Both the position numbers and the translations under genes were made by a program. 32,851 nt of DNA, from NCBI GenBank assembly GCA_013140995.1, contig JABFRX010000061.1:1-32851 (forward strand). The letters run 5' to 3'. Of this stretch, positions 17,270 through 25,133 are shown one piece after another. The notes under the pieces are model-generated. The model ran no database searches. It saw nothing but the letters and a program-made list of their open reading frames with translations, and was not told where the DNA came from. Position 1 is the first letter of the stretch; every line of letters starts with the position of its first letter. The stretch comes from Alphaproteobacteria bacterium. GTDB taxonomy: Bacteria > Pseudomonadota > Alphaproteobacteria > Micropepsales > Micropepsaceae.

Positions 17270-18195
17270 CGCGTCATCAAGGACGGCACCGTCTCGACGC
17301 CGGCAGGGTCTTGGTGGGTGATGACGTCGGCGTCGGGGAAGACTTTCTTGATTGCGTCTTCGACTTCGTCGCTGATGCGGTGAGCTTCGAGCAGCGTCAT
17401 GTGCGGCGGCAGTTCGAGGTGGAGCTGGACGAAGGAACGGTGGCCCGCCCTGCGCGTGCGCAAGTCGTGCAGGCTTTCGACGCCGGCGTGGCGGTTGACG
17501 ATTTCCTTGATGCGCTGGCGGTCGATCTCGTCGAATTCGCGATCCATCAATTCGTCGTAAGCGCCGCGCAGTATGTTGATCGCGCCCCAGGCGATCACGA
17601 GTGCGATGGCGAGGCCGATCAACGGGTCGGCGACGTACCAACCCCATAGGCCGCTGATGACGAGTGCCGCGACCACGCCGAGGTTCGTCACAATGTCGGT
17701 CGCGTAGTGCAGGCTATCGGCGCTGATCGCGAGCGAGCGGGTGCGGGCGATGACGTAACGCTGGAGGAGAACCAGCGCGACGGTGAGAACAATCGAAACG
17801 CCGATGACACCAAGCCCCAGCGTCGATTCATGGACAGGTTCGGGCCTGATCAGCCGCTCCAACGATTGGAACAGCAGGAACGCCGCCGAGCCGCCGATGA
17901 AGGCTGCCTGACCGAGACCCGCGAGCGCTTCGGCCTTGCCGTGACCGAAGCGGTGTTCGTCGTCCGCGGGGGTCAACGCATGGCGGACGGCGACGAGGTT
18001 CAATCCTGACGCAACGAGGTCGATCGTGGAGTCGACGAGCGAGGCCAGCATCGCGACCGAGTGCGTCGCGGCCCACGCCCAGACCTTGATCAAGATCAGC
18101 GTGGCCGCGACGGCGACGGCAGCGTAAGTCGCGAGGCGCTTCAGCCGTTCCGCCTCCGTGCTACTCACCTTGCCGATTGCGTCGGCGTTCGTCAT
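17266..18195 (-). CDS. Cation diffusion facilitator (FieF-like) metal efflux protein
   Basis: A 309-residue inner-membrane exporter for divalent metals such as zinc or iron in exchange for protons. It has six hydrophobic helices and then a cytoplasmic domain. The metal site is complete: DSTID in helix 2 (DxxxD) and HYATD in helix 5 (HxxxD); [12 protein letters not shown] marks the loop after helix 3's start. The C-terminal domain contains [25 protein letters not shown] and ends in [10 protein letters not shown]. The ATG at 18195 overlaps the pdxH stop as ATGA, so the gene is translated after pdxH. Metal specificity is not decided by these motifs alone, though the DxxxD site resembles FieF. 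Confidence 0.92.
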   Translation of the reverse strand: MTNADAIGKVSSTEAERLKRLATYAAVAVAATLILIKVWAWAATHSVAMLASLVDSTIDLVASGLNLVAVRHALTPADDEHRFGHGKAEALAGLGQAAFIGGSAAFLLFQSLERLIRPEPVHESTLGLGVIGVSIVLTVALVLLQRYVIARTRSLAISADSLHYATDIVTNLGVVAALVISGLWGWYVADPLIGLAIALVIAWGAINILRGAYDELMDREFDEIDRQRIKEIVNRHAGVESLHDLRTRRAGHRSFVQLHLELPPHMTLLEAHRISDEVEDAIKKVFPDADVITHQDPAGVETVPSLMTR

Positions 18196-18818
18196 GGGAA
18201 CAGACGCTCCGTCCGCCACGGTGCGTTCGCGCTCTCGCGGCGATAGACGAGCCGGTCGTGCAGGCGGAACGGACGGTCGCGCCAGAATTCGATCTCGACC
18301 GGCGTCAGACGGAAGCCCGACCAATGCAGCGGACGCGGCACTTTAATGAGGCCGTAGCGGGCGGCGTATTTCGCGACTTCGGTTTCGAGTTCGAACCGGC
18401 CTTTCAGCGCGCGCGATTGGCGCGAGGCCCAGGCGCCGATCTGGCTGTCCTTCGGGCGGGTCGCGAAATAGGCGTCGGCTTCGGCGTCGGTCACGGTCGA
18501 GATCGGTCCACGGATGCGGATCTGGCGGCGGATCGATTTCCAATGGAAGCAGAGGGCCGCCTTCTGTTGGCCGAGCAGCTCCCTGCCCTTCGCGCTTTCG
18601 AAGTTCGTGTAGAAGACGAAACCGGCTTCGTCGTATCCCTTCAGGAGTACCATGCGCACGTTCGGCAGACCGTCCGCATCGACGGTTGCGAGCGCCATGG
18701 CGTTCGCGTCGTTCGGCTCTTTCGCGGCGGCCAGCGCGAACCACTCGCCGAACAGCGGAAAAGGGCTTTCGTCAAGGACGATTTCCGGCGTCGCGTCTTC
18801 TTTGGACTTCACATCCAC
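18192..18818 (-). CDS. pdxH: Pyridoxamine 5'-phosphate oxidase
   Basis: FMN-dependent oxidase that makes pyridoxal 5'-phosphate from PNP or PMP, the last step of vitamin B6 synthesis and salvage. About 208 residues. Signatures: [39 protein letters not shown] (FMN binding), [28 protein letters not shown] and the C-terminal [21 protein letters not shown] ending WRTERLFP, all near-perfect for PdxH. No ATG lies at the right distance; GTG at 18818 is chosen, GTG at 18812 is an equal alternative. Its stop overlaps the start of the metal exporter. The Sel1 lipoprotein gene is divergent. The enzyme supplies the cofactor used by three other enzymes in this window. Confidence 0.93.
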   Translation of the reverse strand: MDVKSKEDATPEIVLDESPFPLFGEWFALAAAKEPNDANAMALATVDADGLPNVRMVLLKGYDEAGFVFYTNFESAKGRELLGQQKAALCFHWKSIRRQIRIRGPISTVTDAEADAYFATRPKDSQIGAWASRQSRALKGRFELETEVAKYAARYGLIKVPRPLHWSGFRLTPVEIEFWRDRPFRLHDRLVYRRESANAPWRTERLFP

Positions 18819-18923
18819 GGGGATTCGGGGCTCACGCTGTGGCAGGGCAGTCCAGTATATAGTCTCCGGCGGCTCGCCGCCGCTCGAATTGTCGCGTGAT
18901 TCTGAGAGGCACTTGCAGCCGCC

Positions 18924-19931
18924 ATGAATGGTAAACCGCGGATCGCTGTCTTGGTGACGCTCGCGCTGCTGTTGAGCGGGTGCGTGACGAACGTCGTTGC
19001 CGACAAGCGCATGCGGTTCGGCCTCGCGACGGCCGCGTATGACGCGGGCGACTTCCCGCGCGCGTATGAAATTTGGTCGGCGCTGGCGGACGAAGACGAT
19101 CTCGCCGCGATGCGCAATACCGCGCAGATGCTGCGCCAGGGCAAGGGCGTGAAGAAGGACGTTGGCAAAGCGTTCGATCTGTACAAAGAGGCGGCTGAAA
19201 AGGGCTTCGTAACGGCGATGGCGAACGTTGCCGAAATGTATTTGAGCGGCGAAGGCACGGAGAAAGACACGAAAGAGGCTGTCGTTTGGTACGCGCGCGC
19301 GGCGACAGCGGGTTTGTCGCTGGCGCAGGTGAAGCTTGCGGATATGTACGAGCAGGGCATTGGGGTCGAACGTGATCCTGTAAGGGCGAGGGCGTTGCTG
19401 GAACGGGCGGCGCGCAACGGTTACGGGCCGGCGCGCACGCGGCTTGAGGCGATGGGCGCTCCGGTTGCCGGAACACCCGCCCCCACCCCGGCGGACGCCA
19501 ATCCCGACGAGGCTTGGCCGCATAGTGGGCGGCTGCCCGACGCACCGCGAACCGGGCGCTCGTCGCCTGGCATGCCGATGCGCACCGGTGCAGCTTCGAC
19601 CATGACGGCGGGCGATCTGACGCTGATGAACAACGGCTTCGCGCACTACGCCGCGAACAACAAGGCGGCGGCGTTTGCGACGTGGCGGGCGGTGGCTGAA
19701 CGGGGGAATGCGGAGGCTCAGCTTCGGGTGGGGCTCCTTTATGAGTCGGGCGAAGGTGTGGGACAGGACATGATTGAGGCCTACCGGTGGTTGAAACTTG
19801 CTGCGGTACAAGGACAACCACAGGCGGTGGAGGCGTTTCGACTCGTGTTCACCTCCATGGCTCCGGCGGAGCGGGCAATCGCGGAATCCCTGGCCAAAAA
19901 TCCGAACACGCACACGAAGAACGACCCCTAA
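18924..19931 (+). CDS. Sel1-repeat lipoprotein
   Basis: A 335-residue predicted lipoprotein: signal [20 protein letters not shown] with lipobox LLSGC and C20 as lipid site. Sel1-like repeats of about 36 residues follow, for example [33 protein letters not shown] and [30 protein letters not shown] in outline, then a Pro-rich linker (about 175-230) and a C-terminal repeat, [15 protein letters not shown]. Sel1 repeats are helical protein-contact modules often seen in envelope and secretion contexts. It sits between pdxH and the dnaJ-like gene. Its function is not known. Confidence 0.85.
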   Translation: MNGKPRIAVLVTLALLLSGCVTNVVADKRMRFGLATAAYDAGDFPRAYEIWSALADEDDLAAMRNTAQMLRQGKGVKKDVGKAFDLYKEAAEKGFVTAMANVAEMYLSGEGTEKDTKEAVVWYARAATAGLSLAQVKLADMYEQGIGVERDPVRARALLERAARNGYGPARTRLEAMGAPVAGTPAPTPADANPDEAWPHSGRLPDAPRTGRSSPGMPMRTGAASTMTAGDLTLMNNGFAHYAANNKAAAFATWRAVAERGNAEAQLRVGLLYESGEGVGQDMIEAYRWLKLAAVQGQPQAVEAFRLVFTSMAPAERAIAESLAKNPNTHTKNDP

Positions 19932-19952
19932 TCATCTACTTGCATTAGTAAT

Positions 19953-19980
19953 TTGCCATTTGAACAACCGCGTGTAGTAT
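19953..19980 (+). promoter_or_regulatory. Candidate promoter of the dnaJ-like gene
   Basis: TTGCCA (19953-19958) and TAGTAT (19975-19980) are spaced by 16 bases in an AT-rich gap of 98 bases between the Sel1 gene and the dnaJ-like gene, 49 bases before the start codon. This is the only AT-rich stretch nearby. Moderate match only. Confidence 0.35.
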
Positions 19981-20029
19981 CAAGGCTCGAACGTGCCGTT
20001 ACCCCCCACTTCGGCTGCGTGAGTCCTCG

Positions 20030-21043
20030 ATGTACGACCCCTATTCGGTGCTCGGCGTTTCGCGCCAAGCGAACGACGATGAGATCAAACAAGCGTTTCG
20101 CGGCCTCGCGAAGCGCTTCCACCCCGACACGCCGGAAGGCTCGGCCGATAAAGGCCGGCGCTTCACGGACCTGTCGATCGCTTACGAGATCCTGGGTAAC
20201 CAATCGAAGCGCCGGTCGTACGACCGGGGCGAGATTGACGCGCACGGAAACCCGCGTGCCAACTACACCCCGCGGCCTGAGCCTGCGGCTGCGGAGCAAG
20301 AATTCGAAGTTGGCGATGTCGCGACTGCGGAGCGGCCGCAAGCGAAGAACGGTCACGCGAACGGCGAGGCCGCAGGTTTTCGCGGCACGTTCGAGAAGGC
20401 GTTCGGCGTAGGCCCTGCCACGGAAAAGAAGAGCCGCGTCGAAGAATTGTTCGGCGAGTTCTTCGGCGAGCGTTCGGCGGGCCGTAAGCGCCCTGCCCCG
20501 GGCAAGGGCCTGGACACGCATTACGACCTGCACATCACGTTTGAGGAGGCCGCACTCGGTGGCACGCGGCGGGTGAAGCTGCCCTCCGGCAATCGCTTCG
20601 ACGTGAAGATTCCGGTCGGCGTGAAAGAGGGTCAGACGATCCGCTTGCGCGCGCTTGGCGAACCCGGTTTGCCGGGCGGACCTGCGGGCGATGCGCTGAT
20701 CACGATCGCGATCGAGCCGCATCCCTATTTCCGGCGCGACGGGCGCGACATTCATCTGGCGTTGCCGATCACGCTGAACGAAGCGCTGCACGGCGGTAAG
20801 GTGAAGGTGCCGACGCTGCAAGGGACGGTCACGATGGCGGTGCCGGCCGGCGCGAACGCGGGGCAATCGTTCCGCCTCAAGGGCAAGGGCATTCCCGGGA
20901 CCGGATTGCAGGCGTCCGGCGATCAGCTGGTCACGCTGCAGATCGTGCTGCCCGATCAATCGGACCCGCATTTGAGCGACATCGTAAAGAGGTGGGAAAC
21001 CGCGCACCCCTACCAGCCGCGGCGCAAGTTCGGCGACGCATGA
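20030..21043 (+). CDS. J-domain co-chaperone, CbpA-like (no zinc finger)
   Basis: A 337-residue DnaJ-type protein that would stimulate DnaK ATPase. The J domain occupies 1-66 (YSVLGVSRQANDDEIKQAF, HPD at 31-33 in RFHPDTP). A variable linker of about 90 residues lacks the Gly/Phe-rich run and the CXXCXGXG zinc finger, so this is class B. From about 163 the two beta-barrel substrate-binding domains follow: LDTHYDLHITFEEAALGGTRRVKLP in outline, IPVGVKEGQTIRLRALGEPG, and GRDIHLALPITLNEALHGGKVKVPT. The C terminus ends HPYQPRRKFGDA. Located in the pdxH-to-aroC block. A DUF433 remnant begins immediately after its stop in the same frame. Confidence 0.92.
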   Translation: MYDPYSVLGVSRQANDDEIKQAFRGLAKRFHPDTPEGSADKGRRFTDLSIAYEILGNQSKRRSYDRGEIDAHGNPRANYTPRPEPAAAEQEFEVGDVATAERPQAKNGHANGEAAGFRGTFEKAFGVGPATEKKSRVEELFGEFFGERSAGRKRPAPGKGLDTHYDLHITFEEAALGGTRRVKLPSGNRFDVKIPVGVKEGQTIRLRALGEPGLPGGPAGDALITIAIEPHPYFRRDGRDIHLALPITLNEALHGGKVKVPTLQGTVTMAVPAGANAGQSFRLKGKGIPGTGLQASGDQLVTLQIVLPDQSDPHLSDIVKRWETAHPYQPRRKFGDA

Positions 21044-21058
21044 GGCCGCGCTAAAGCA

Positions 21059-21211
21059 GCGCCCGGCATACGTTTTCGAGTAGCGGATGTGCTCGACATG
21101 CTGACCGGCGGGATGACCTACGACGAGATTCTGGCCGACTATCCTTATCTCGAACGCGATGACATTTTGGCGGCGCTCGCTTATGCGGCGCAGGAGATGA
21201 AGCATCGGTAG
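21059..21211 (+). pseudogene. Truncated DUF433 (antitoxin-like) gene remnant
   Basis: Directly after the dnaJ stop, and in the same frame, the sequence reads PGIRFRVADVLDMLTGGMTY then DEILADYPYLERDDILAALA and ends YAAQEMKHR-stop. This matches the C-terminal two-thirds of DUF433 proteins (usual about 75 residues, with a GxPxIRGxRIxV entry), but the N-terminal helix-turn part and start codon are missing. A GTG at 21089 could only make a 40-residue piece. DUF433 proteins are typically the antidote partner of PIN-like DUF5615 toxins; no such partner is seen in the next gap (21212-21282). It looks like a decayed gene. Confidence 0.7.
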
Positions 21212-21282
21212 GGCGCGATCGGCCTCTCCTCGCCTGCCCCGCCGTTTTGGTTTTTCGCGCGGCGGTTGCTAACCTGCGGCGC

Positions 21283-22398
21283 ATGGCACAAGGCAATATC
21301 GACGCGCTGGCCGCTAAGTTGCTGCATCACTACGGCCTCAAGCTGCTGCCTGGGCAATCGGTCGTGCCTGAGATCGTGTCTTCGGCGGTGTTTCATTTGC
21401 CCGGCGATCCGGCGAACGCTTCGCATGTTTATGGCCGCTATCATAACCCGACGTGGGAAGCGCTTGAGGGTGCGCTTGGCGTACTCGAAGGTGCGGAGAC
21501 GTTGGTGTTCCCATCGGGCATGGCGGCCATCGGCGCGGTCTTCTTTGCGACGGCGCGCGCGGGCGATCGCATTCTGTTGCCTGCCGACGGATATTTCGCG
21601 GTGCGTGCGTTGGCGGAGCGGTTCTTGGTGCCGCTTGGCGTGACGGTCGATACACGGCCTACGGCTAAGTTCCTCGACGGCGGGTTTGCCGGTTATCGCT
21701 TGGTGCATATCGAGACGCCTTCGAACCCCGGTCTCGACGTCTGCGATTTGCGCGCGGCGGCGGCCCAGGCGAAGTCCGCAGGCGCGATCCTTTCGGTCGA
21801 CAACACGACGATGACCGCGCTTGGGCAGCGGCCGCTGGAGCATGGCGCGGACGTCGCCGTCTGCTCGGACACGAAGGCCGTTAGCGGTCACTCCGATACG
21901 CTGATGGGGCACGTTGCGACGCGGCGCGCGGACTTGATGGAGCGCTTCAAGGAATGGCGAAAGTTCTCCGGCACGATTGCCGGGCCGTTCGAAGCGTGGC
22001 TGGTCTATCGCGGGCTTGAGACGCTTGAGGTTCGCTTCGCGCGCATGTGCGAGACGGCGCGTGTTGTTGCACAGCTTCTGGCGGCGCACCCGAAGGTCAA
22101 GGCGGTGCGCTATCCGGGCCTCGCCTCCGATCCGGCCCACGCGATTGCCGCGCGGCAGATGCTGACGTTTGGCTCGATGATCTCGTTCACGCTTGCCGAC
22201 GGGCCCGCAGCAGAGCGCTTCATCGACGGTTGTCCGTTGGTCCAACCGTCCACCAGCTTTGGCGGCGTCAGAACCTGCGCCGAAAGACGCATCCGCTGGG
22301 GGGACAGTGTGCCTGAGGGCTTTGTCCGCCTTTCGATCGGCCTGGAACCTACGGATACGCTCTGCCGCGCGATCGAGAGCTCTCTCGAAAAGCTTTGA
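21283..22398 (+). CDS. Cys/Met metabolism PLP enzyme (cystathionine gamma-synthase/lyase family)
   Basis: A 371-residue fold-type I PLP enzyme of the trans-sulfuration family. Evidence: YGRYHNPTWEALEGALGVLEGAE (50-72), the substrate-site turn FPSGMAAIG (76-84), HIETPSNPGLDV (142-152), cofactor D173 in SVDNTT, and K198 in SDTKAVSGHSD; the C-terminal domain has VRYPGL, FGSMISF, PSTSFGG and RLSIGLE. The ATG at 21283 fits; an alternative upstream start adds 12 residues with no family match. Whether it cleaves or forms cystathionine, or handles a related substrate, cannot be told. The gene stands in the segment that separates dnaJ from fabI. Confidence 0.88.
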   Translation: MAQGNIDALAAKLLHHYGLKLLPGQSVVPEIVSSAVFHLPGDPANASHVYGRYHNPTWEALEGALGVLEGAETLVFPSGMAAIGAVFFATARAGDRILLPADGYFAVRALAERFLVPLGVTVDTRPTAKFLDGGFAGYRLVHIETPSNPGLDVCDLRAAAAQAKSAGAILSVDNTTMTALGQRPLEHGADVAVCSDTKAVSGHSDTLMGHVATRRADLMERFKEWRKFSGTIAGPFEAWLVYRGLETLEVRFARMCETARVVAQLLAAHPKVKAVRYPGLASDPAHAIAARQMLTFGSMISFTLADGPAAERFIDGCPLVQPSTSFGGVRTCAERRIRWGDSVPEGFVRLSIGLEPTDTLCRAIESSLEKL

Positions 22399-22420
22399 TA
22401 TTCCAATTGGTTAGGTTTGA

Positions 22421-22436
22421 TGGACTTTAGAGTCCA
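22421..22436. promoter_or_regulatory. Operator-like palindrome 1 upstream of tetR-type gene
   Basis: TGGACT-TTAG-AGTCCA is a perfect palindrome with a four-base spacer (flanked by A and T that extend the arms to seven bases at 22420-22437). An almost identical site is at 22576-22591, and a looser one, GTCCA-AACTG-TGGAC, at 22456-22470. Placement before a TetR-family gene suggests an autoregulatory operator. It lies 22 bases behind the preceding stop and has no T-run, so a terminator is less likely. Confidence 0.45.
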
Positions 22437-22507
22437 TTTAGTTGCGGGTATCTTGGTCCAAACTGTGGACTCATTTTGTCCCTGCTCACGCAATCGCGCG
22501 ACGGGCG

Positions 22508-22529
22508 CTCGTGAATCACTCGTGAATCA
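22508..22529. repeat. Tandem 11-base direct repeat in the tetR upstream region
   Basis: CTCGTGAATCA occurs twice, at 22508-22518 and 22519-22529, one helical turn apart. Related GAATCA/TGATTC words recur at 22595-22600 (TGATTC), 22622-22627 and 22632-22637. This half of the 267-base gap 22399-22665 therefore carries a second motif family besides the TGGACT palindromes. Confidence 0.5.
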
Positions 22530-22575
22530 ATCGCGCGGCGTCGCGCGCGACAAATTTCGAAACGAGCCGGGCGAA

Positions 22576-22591
22576 TAGACTTCTCAGTCCA
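22576..22591. promoter_or_regulatory. Operator-like palindrome 2 upstream of tetR-type gene
   Basis: TAGACT-TCTC-AGTCCA has the same arms (one mismatch) and the same four-base spacer as the site at 22421-22436. It lies 75 bases before the TetR-family start codon. Two matching palindromes in one gap raise the chance that a dimeric regulator, plausibly the adjacent TetR protein, binds here. Confidence 0.45.
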
Positions 22592-22615
22592 AAAGTGATT
22601 CGGCACCATTAACCC

Positions 22616-22669
22616 ATGAGCGAATCACCTCGATTCGCTGGCGGGGGCCAACAACTGGGTGTGCGATGA
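22616..22669 (+). CDS. Possible 17-codon leader ORF overlapping the TetR-family start
   Basis: ATG at 22616 opens MSESPRFAGGGQQLGVR and ends in TGA at 22667-22669, so the stop overlaps the TetR start codon as ATGA. The mini-ORF contains a 7-base hairpin, GCGAATC (22620-22626) with GATTCGC (22632-22638). No ribosome site precedes it, and it may be chance; if translated it would couple to the regulator gene. Confidence 0.25.
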   Translation: MSESPRFAGGGQQLGVR

Positions 22670-23325
22670 GTCGTTCTGCAGCAGCCGTTTCTCTTAACAA
22701 CATTCCGATTTCGCAGTCCGCGATCCTGTCGATCCGCGCGCGCATTCTGGAAGCCGCGTCCGAGATGTTCCGCCGTGAGGGTTACGACGTGTCTATGGAC
22801 GCGATCGCGGCCGCCGCGAACGTCTCCAAGCAGACGCTTTATAACCAGTTCGGTTCGAAAGAAGACCTGTTCAAAGCGATGGTGGCAGACCGGGCGTCCG
22901 CTATGAAGGCGCCGCTGCAAGTCCACGCATTGGAACGTCATCCGCGGGACATGCTGGCCGACGTGGCGCGGCAGTACTACACGCACTTCTGCACCGCGGA
23001 TGAGCTCAGCTATTACCGCATGATCATCGGGGCGAGCCTGCAGTTCCCCGAAATCGGCGAGGCCTATTACGACGCCGGGCCAAAGCAGGTGCTGGACGCG
23101 CTGACCTCCTGGATCGCGCGCGAGGAGCGGATCGGGCGGCTCGATACGGGCGGCGAACCTGCCGTCGCGGCGGAGCACTTCTTAGGGTTGATCACCGCGC
23201 GGCTTGAGACGCGCGGGTTGCTCGGCCGGGACATCGAGATGACGCCGAACGAGATCGAGCGGCGCTCGCGCTTCTGCGCCGAGGTTTTTATGCGGGCCTT
23301 TGGGCCTGAGGGTTTGAACCGGTAA
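22666..23325 (+). CDS. TetR/AcrR family transcriptional regulator
   Basis: A 219-residue repressor-type protein. The N-terminal DNA-binding domain spans about 19-65: ILEAASEMFRREGYDVSMDAIAAAANVSKQTLYNQFGSKEDLF in outline, with the recognition helix VSKQTLYNQF. The C-terminal ligand domain includes LSYYRMIIGASLQFPEIGEAYYDAGPK, typical of the AefR-like TetR_C_7 group, whose members often control efflux or quorum genes. ATG at 22666 is chosen; the first 18 residues are a variable tail. The ligand and targets are unknown, but two matching palindromes upstream make autoregulation likely. A strong hairpin lies 76 bases after the stop. Confidence 0.9.
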   Translation: MSRSAAAVSLNNIPISQSAILSIRARILEAASEMFRREGYDVSMDAIAAAANVSKQTLYNQFGSKEDLFKAMVADRASAMKAPLQVHALERHPRDMLADVARQYYTHFCTADELSYYRMIIGASLQFPEIGEAYYDAGPKQVLDALTSWIAREERIGRLDTGGEPAVAAEHFLGLITARLETRGLLGRDIEMTPNEIERRSRFCAEVFMRAFGPEGLNR

Positions 23326-23400
23326 GGGTGGGACGCCCGATACCTTGAGCTGCTCCAACGGGGTTGCCCTACTCCGGCAGTTTGCAAACGTCCTGCCTTT

Positions 23401-23440
23401 GGGCCGCAGCGGTTGTGGGTGACAACCGCTGCGGCCCTTT
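23401..23440 (+). terminator. Strong 16-bp hairpin terminator behind the TetR gene
   Basis: Perfect arms 23401-23416 (GGGCCGCAGCGGTTGT) and 23422-23437 with a five-base loop, followed by TTTCTAATTT. It is the best intrinsic-terminator candidate of the window. It ends only 16 bases before the next start codon at 23454, leaving no room for a promoter between them. The stretch 23326-23400 shows nothing else. Confidence 0.75.
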
Positions 23441-23453
23441 CTAATTTGGGGCC

Positions 23454-24623
23454 ATGCAAACCTTCGGCCGCCATCTTCGTTCGCACTGGCACCTCGACGA
23501 CGAGGGGACGTTTCTCAATCACGGTTCGTTCGGGGCTTGCCCGAAGGACGTGCTGGCGGAGCAATCGCGCTGGCGGCTTTTGATGGAGCGGCAACCGGAC
23601 TCGTTCTTCCGGTACACCGTTTCCCCTCGCTTGATGAACAACGAGTTGCGCGTTGCGGCGGAGCGACTCGGGCGGTTTGTGGGCACCGAATGCGAGCGGA
23701 TTGCGTTCGTCACGAACGCGACGGAAGCGGTCAACACCGTACTGCGGTCGCTCAGGCTGAAGGCCGGCGACGAGATCTTGGTGCTCGATTGCGTTTACAA
23801 CGCCGTGCGCCTTGCGTCGGAGGAGGTCTGCAAAGCTTCTGGCGCTAAGGTGGTGAAGGTTTCGCTGCCGATCCCGCTCACCGCGAACGACGTCGCCGAG
23901 CGGATCGCCGATGCAGCGGGGGCCAAGACACGGCTCGCGATCATCGATCATATCGCCTCGCCGACCGCCGTTGTGTTCCCAGTGGCCGAGATCACGCGGG
24001 CGCTGAAGGCGAAGGGCGTGCGCGTGCTGATCGATGGGGCTCATGCGGTGGGTCAGCTTGCGCTCGACCTGCCGGCGATCGGGGCGGATTGGTACACTGC
24101 GAACTGCCACAAATGGCTCTATTCGCCGAGGGGGTCCGCATTTCTCTATGCGACCGAAGAGGTCGCGGGCCAGACCGTGCCGCTCTCGGTCAGCCACTGG
24201 CATGAGCTGAAATTTCCGCGCGCGTTCGACTATGTCGGCACGCGCGACGTCAGCGCGTTCCTGAGCGTTCCTGCGGCGATCGATTTCATCGAGCGGTTCG
24301 ATACGGCGAAGGTGCGCGACTATCTCATGCAGCTGTCGCGCGAAGGCGTGGCGCTGATGGCGCGTCTTGGGGCGGAGCCGACGGCGCCGGATGCGATGTT
24401 CGCCGCGATGTGCACCTACACCCTACCCCAGCGCCGCGAGGCCGTGCCCGACGACGCGCTTCAACTGATGCAAGGGCTTTGGGAAAAGCATAAGGTGCAG
24501 ATTGCGTCGAACGCGTTTCAGGGCAAGCTGCTGTGCCGGTTGTCGGCGCAGATCTATGTGGAGCGTGCGGATGTCGAGCATGGCGTCGCCGCGCTCGAGC
24601 GGCACGGATGGCCGGGACGCTGA
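23454..24623 (+). CDS. Aminotransferase class V-fold enzyme (isopenicillin N epimerase-like)
   Basis: A 389-residue PLP protein. LNHGSFGACP (21-30) and the segment RQPDSFFRY are hallmarks of the epimerase-like subgroup. Other landmarks are VTNATEAVNTVLRSL (86-100), cofactor D194 and H197 in LIDGAHAVGQL, and Schiff-base K220 in NCHKWLYSPRGSAFLY. Homologues are annotated as isopenicillin N epimerase, cysteine desulfurase-like or hercynylcysteine sulfoxide lyase; no beta-lactam or ergothioneine genes are nearby, so the reaction is left open. GGGGCC precedes the ATG. It ends one base before the stop of the convergent DUF1772 gene. Confidence 0.87.
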   Translation: MQTFGRHLRSHWHLDDEGTFLNHGSFGACPKDVLAEQSRWRLLMERQPDSFFRYTVSPRLMNNELRVAAERLGRFVGTECERIAFVTNATEAVNTVLRSLRLKAGDEILVLDCVYNAVRLASEEVCKASGAKVVKVSLPIPLTANDVAERIADAAGAKTRLAIIDHIASPTAVVFPVAEITRALKAKGVRVLIDGAHAVGQLALDLPAIGADWYTANCHKWLYSPRGSAFLYATEEVAGQTVPLSVSHWHELKFPRAFDYVGTRDVSAFLSVPAAIDFIERFDTAKVRDYLMQLSREGVALMARLGAEPTAPDAMFAAMCTYTLPQRREAVPDDALQLMQGLWEKHKVQIASNAFQGKLLCRLSAQIYVERADVEHGVAALERHGWPGR

Positions 24624-24624
24624 G

Positions 24625-25053
24625 CTAGAGCGCTGCCGCCAAGAACAAGATCGTGGCGATCGTGCCGAGCGCGCTGCGCACTGCGTGGAGGTGGCCCCAG
24701 CGCACGAGCATCGGGTGGATGTCGGGACTGCTGCTCGCGGGGTCGATCGCGTTGAGCTTGTGATTGGTCGGCATGATCACATAGAGCGTGTAAGGCCAGT
24801 TCGCGAGAATGACGGCGGCACCGACCAGCCACTTCCAATCCCAATCGAAGAAGAACGCAACGAGCGCGCAGGCGCCGCTGATCACGGCGAGCGAGGCCTG
24901 CATGATGAAACCCGCGTGGTAGGCGGGTTTCCACTGCGTGAGCAGCGGGCCGGCGTCGAGTTTCAACCGGGCAGGATGCTCGGCGACGTTGATGTAGATC
25001 GCGGCGCCCGCAAAGGCAGCGGCAGTCATGAGGGCGAGCAGGCCGAAGATCAT
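24625..25053 (-). CDS. DUF1772 family membrane protein
   Basis: A 142-residue protein with four hydrophobic helices (MIFGLLALMTAAAFAGAAIYI; FIMQASLAVISGACALVAFFF; WLVGAAVILANWPYTLYVIM; HAVRSALGTIATILFLAAAL). The motif VAEHPARLKL after helix 1, PTNHKL after helix 3 and the W-x-x-x-H-x-x-R segment before helix 4 fit DUF1772, a family that includes fungal anthrone oxygenase. The bacterial function is unknown. It is divergent from the DUF2237 gene, with 80 bases between the starts. Confidence 0.85.
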   Translation of the reverse strand: MIFGLLALMTAAAFAGAAIYINVAEHPARLKLDAGPLLTQWKPAYHAGFIMQASLAVISGACALVAFFFDWDWKWLVGAAVILANWPYTLYVIMPTNHKLNAIDPASSSPDIHPMLVRWGHLHAVRSALGTIATILFLAAAL

Positions 25054-25133
25054 GGGTTTGTCCCTATTCCCAATTGGTCACCGTGCACCCATACTCAGAG
25101 CAATTCAACCAGCGGCGTGCGTGGAGGTCGGTG

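Noticed and set aside
15884-17647. Very long open frame on the minus strand across the alpha/beta hydrolase gene
   Set aside because: Its translation is Arg-rich low-information sequence with no motif, while the plus strand encodes a full hydrolase triad. It reflects the GC-rich codon bias.
14284-18195. Aminotransferase, hydrolase and metal exporter as one functional cassette
   Set aside because: The genes are on different strands, separated by a repeat and without a common substrate; proximity alone is no evidence.
19928-21205. Long minus-strand open frame opposite the J-domain gene
   Set aside because: No domain; the J domain and its HPD motif are on the plus strand.
21212-21282. Possible SAM or other riboswitch before the Cys/Met enzyme
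   Set aside because: The gap is 71 bases, too short, with no conserved-looking stem set.
22420-22437. Palindrome as terminator of the Cys/Met enzyme gene
   Set aside because: The stem is AT-containing and short, with no U-tract, and its copy at 22576 is not behind a gene; an operator fits better.
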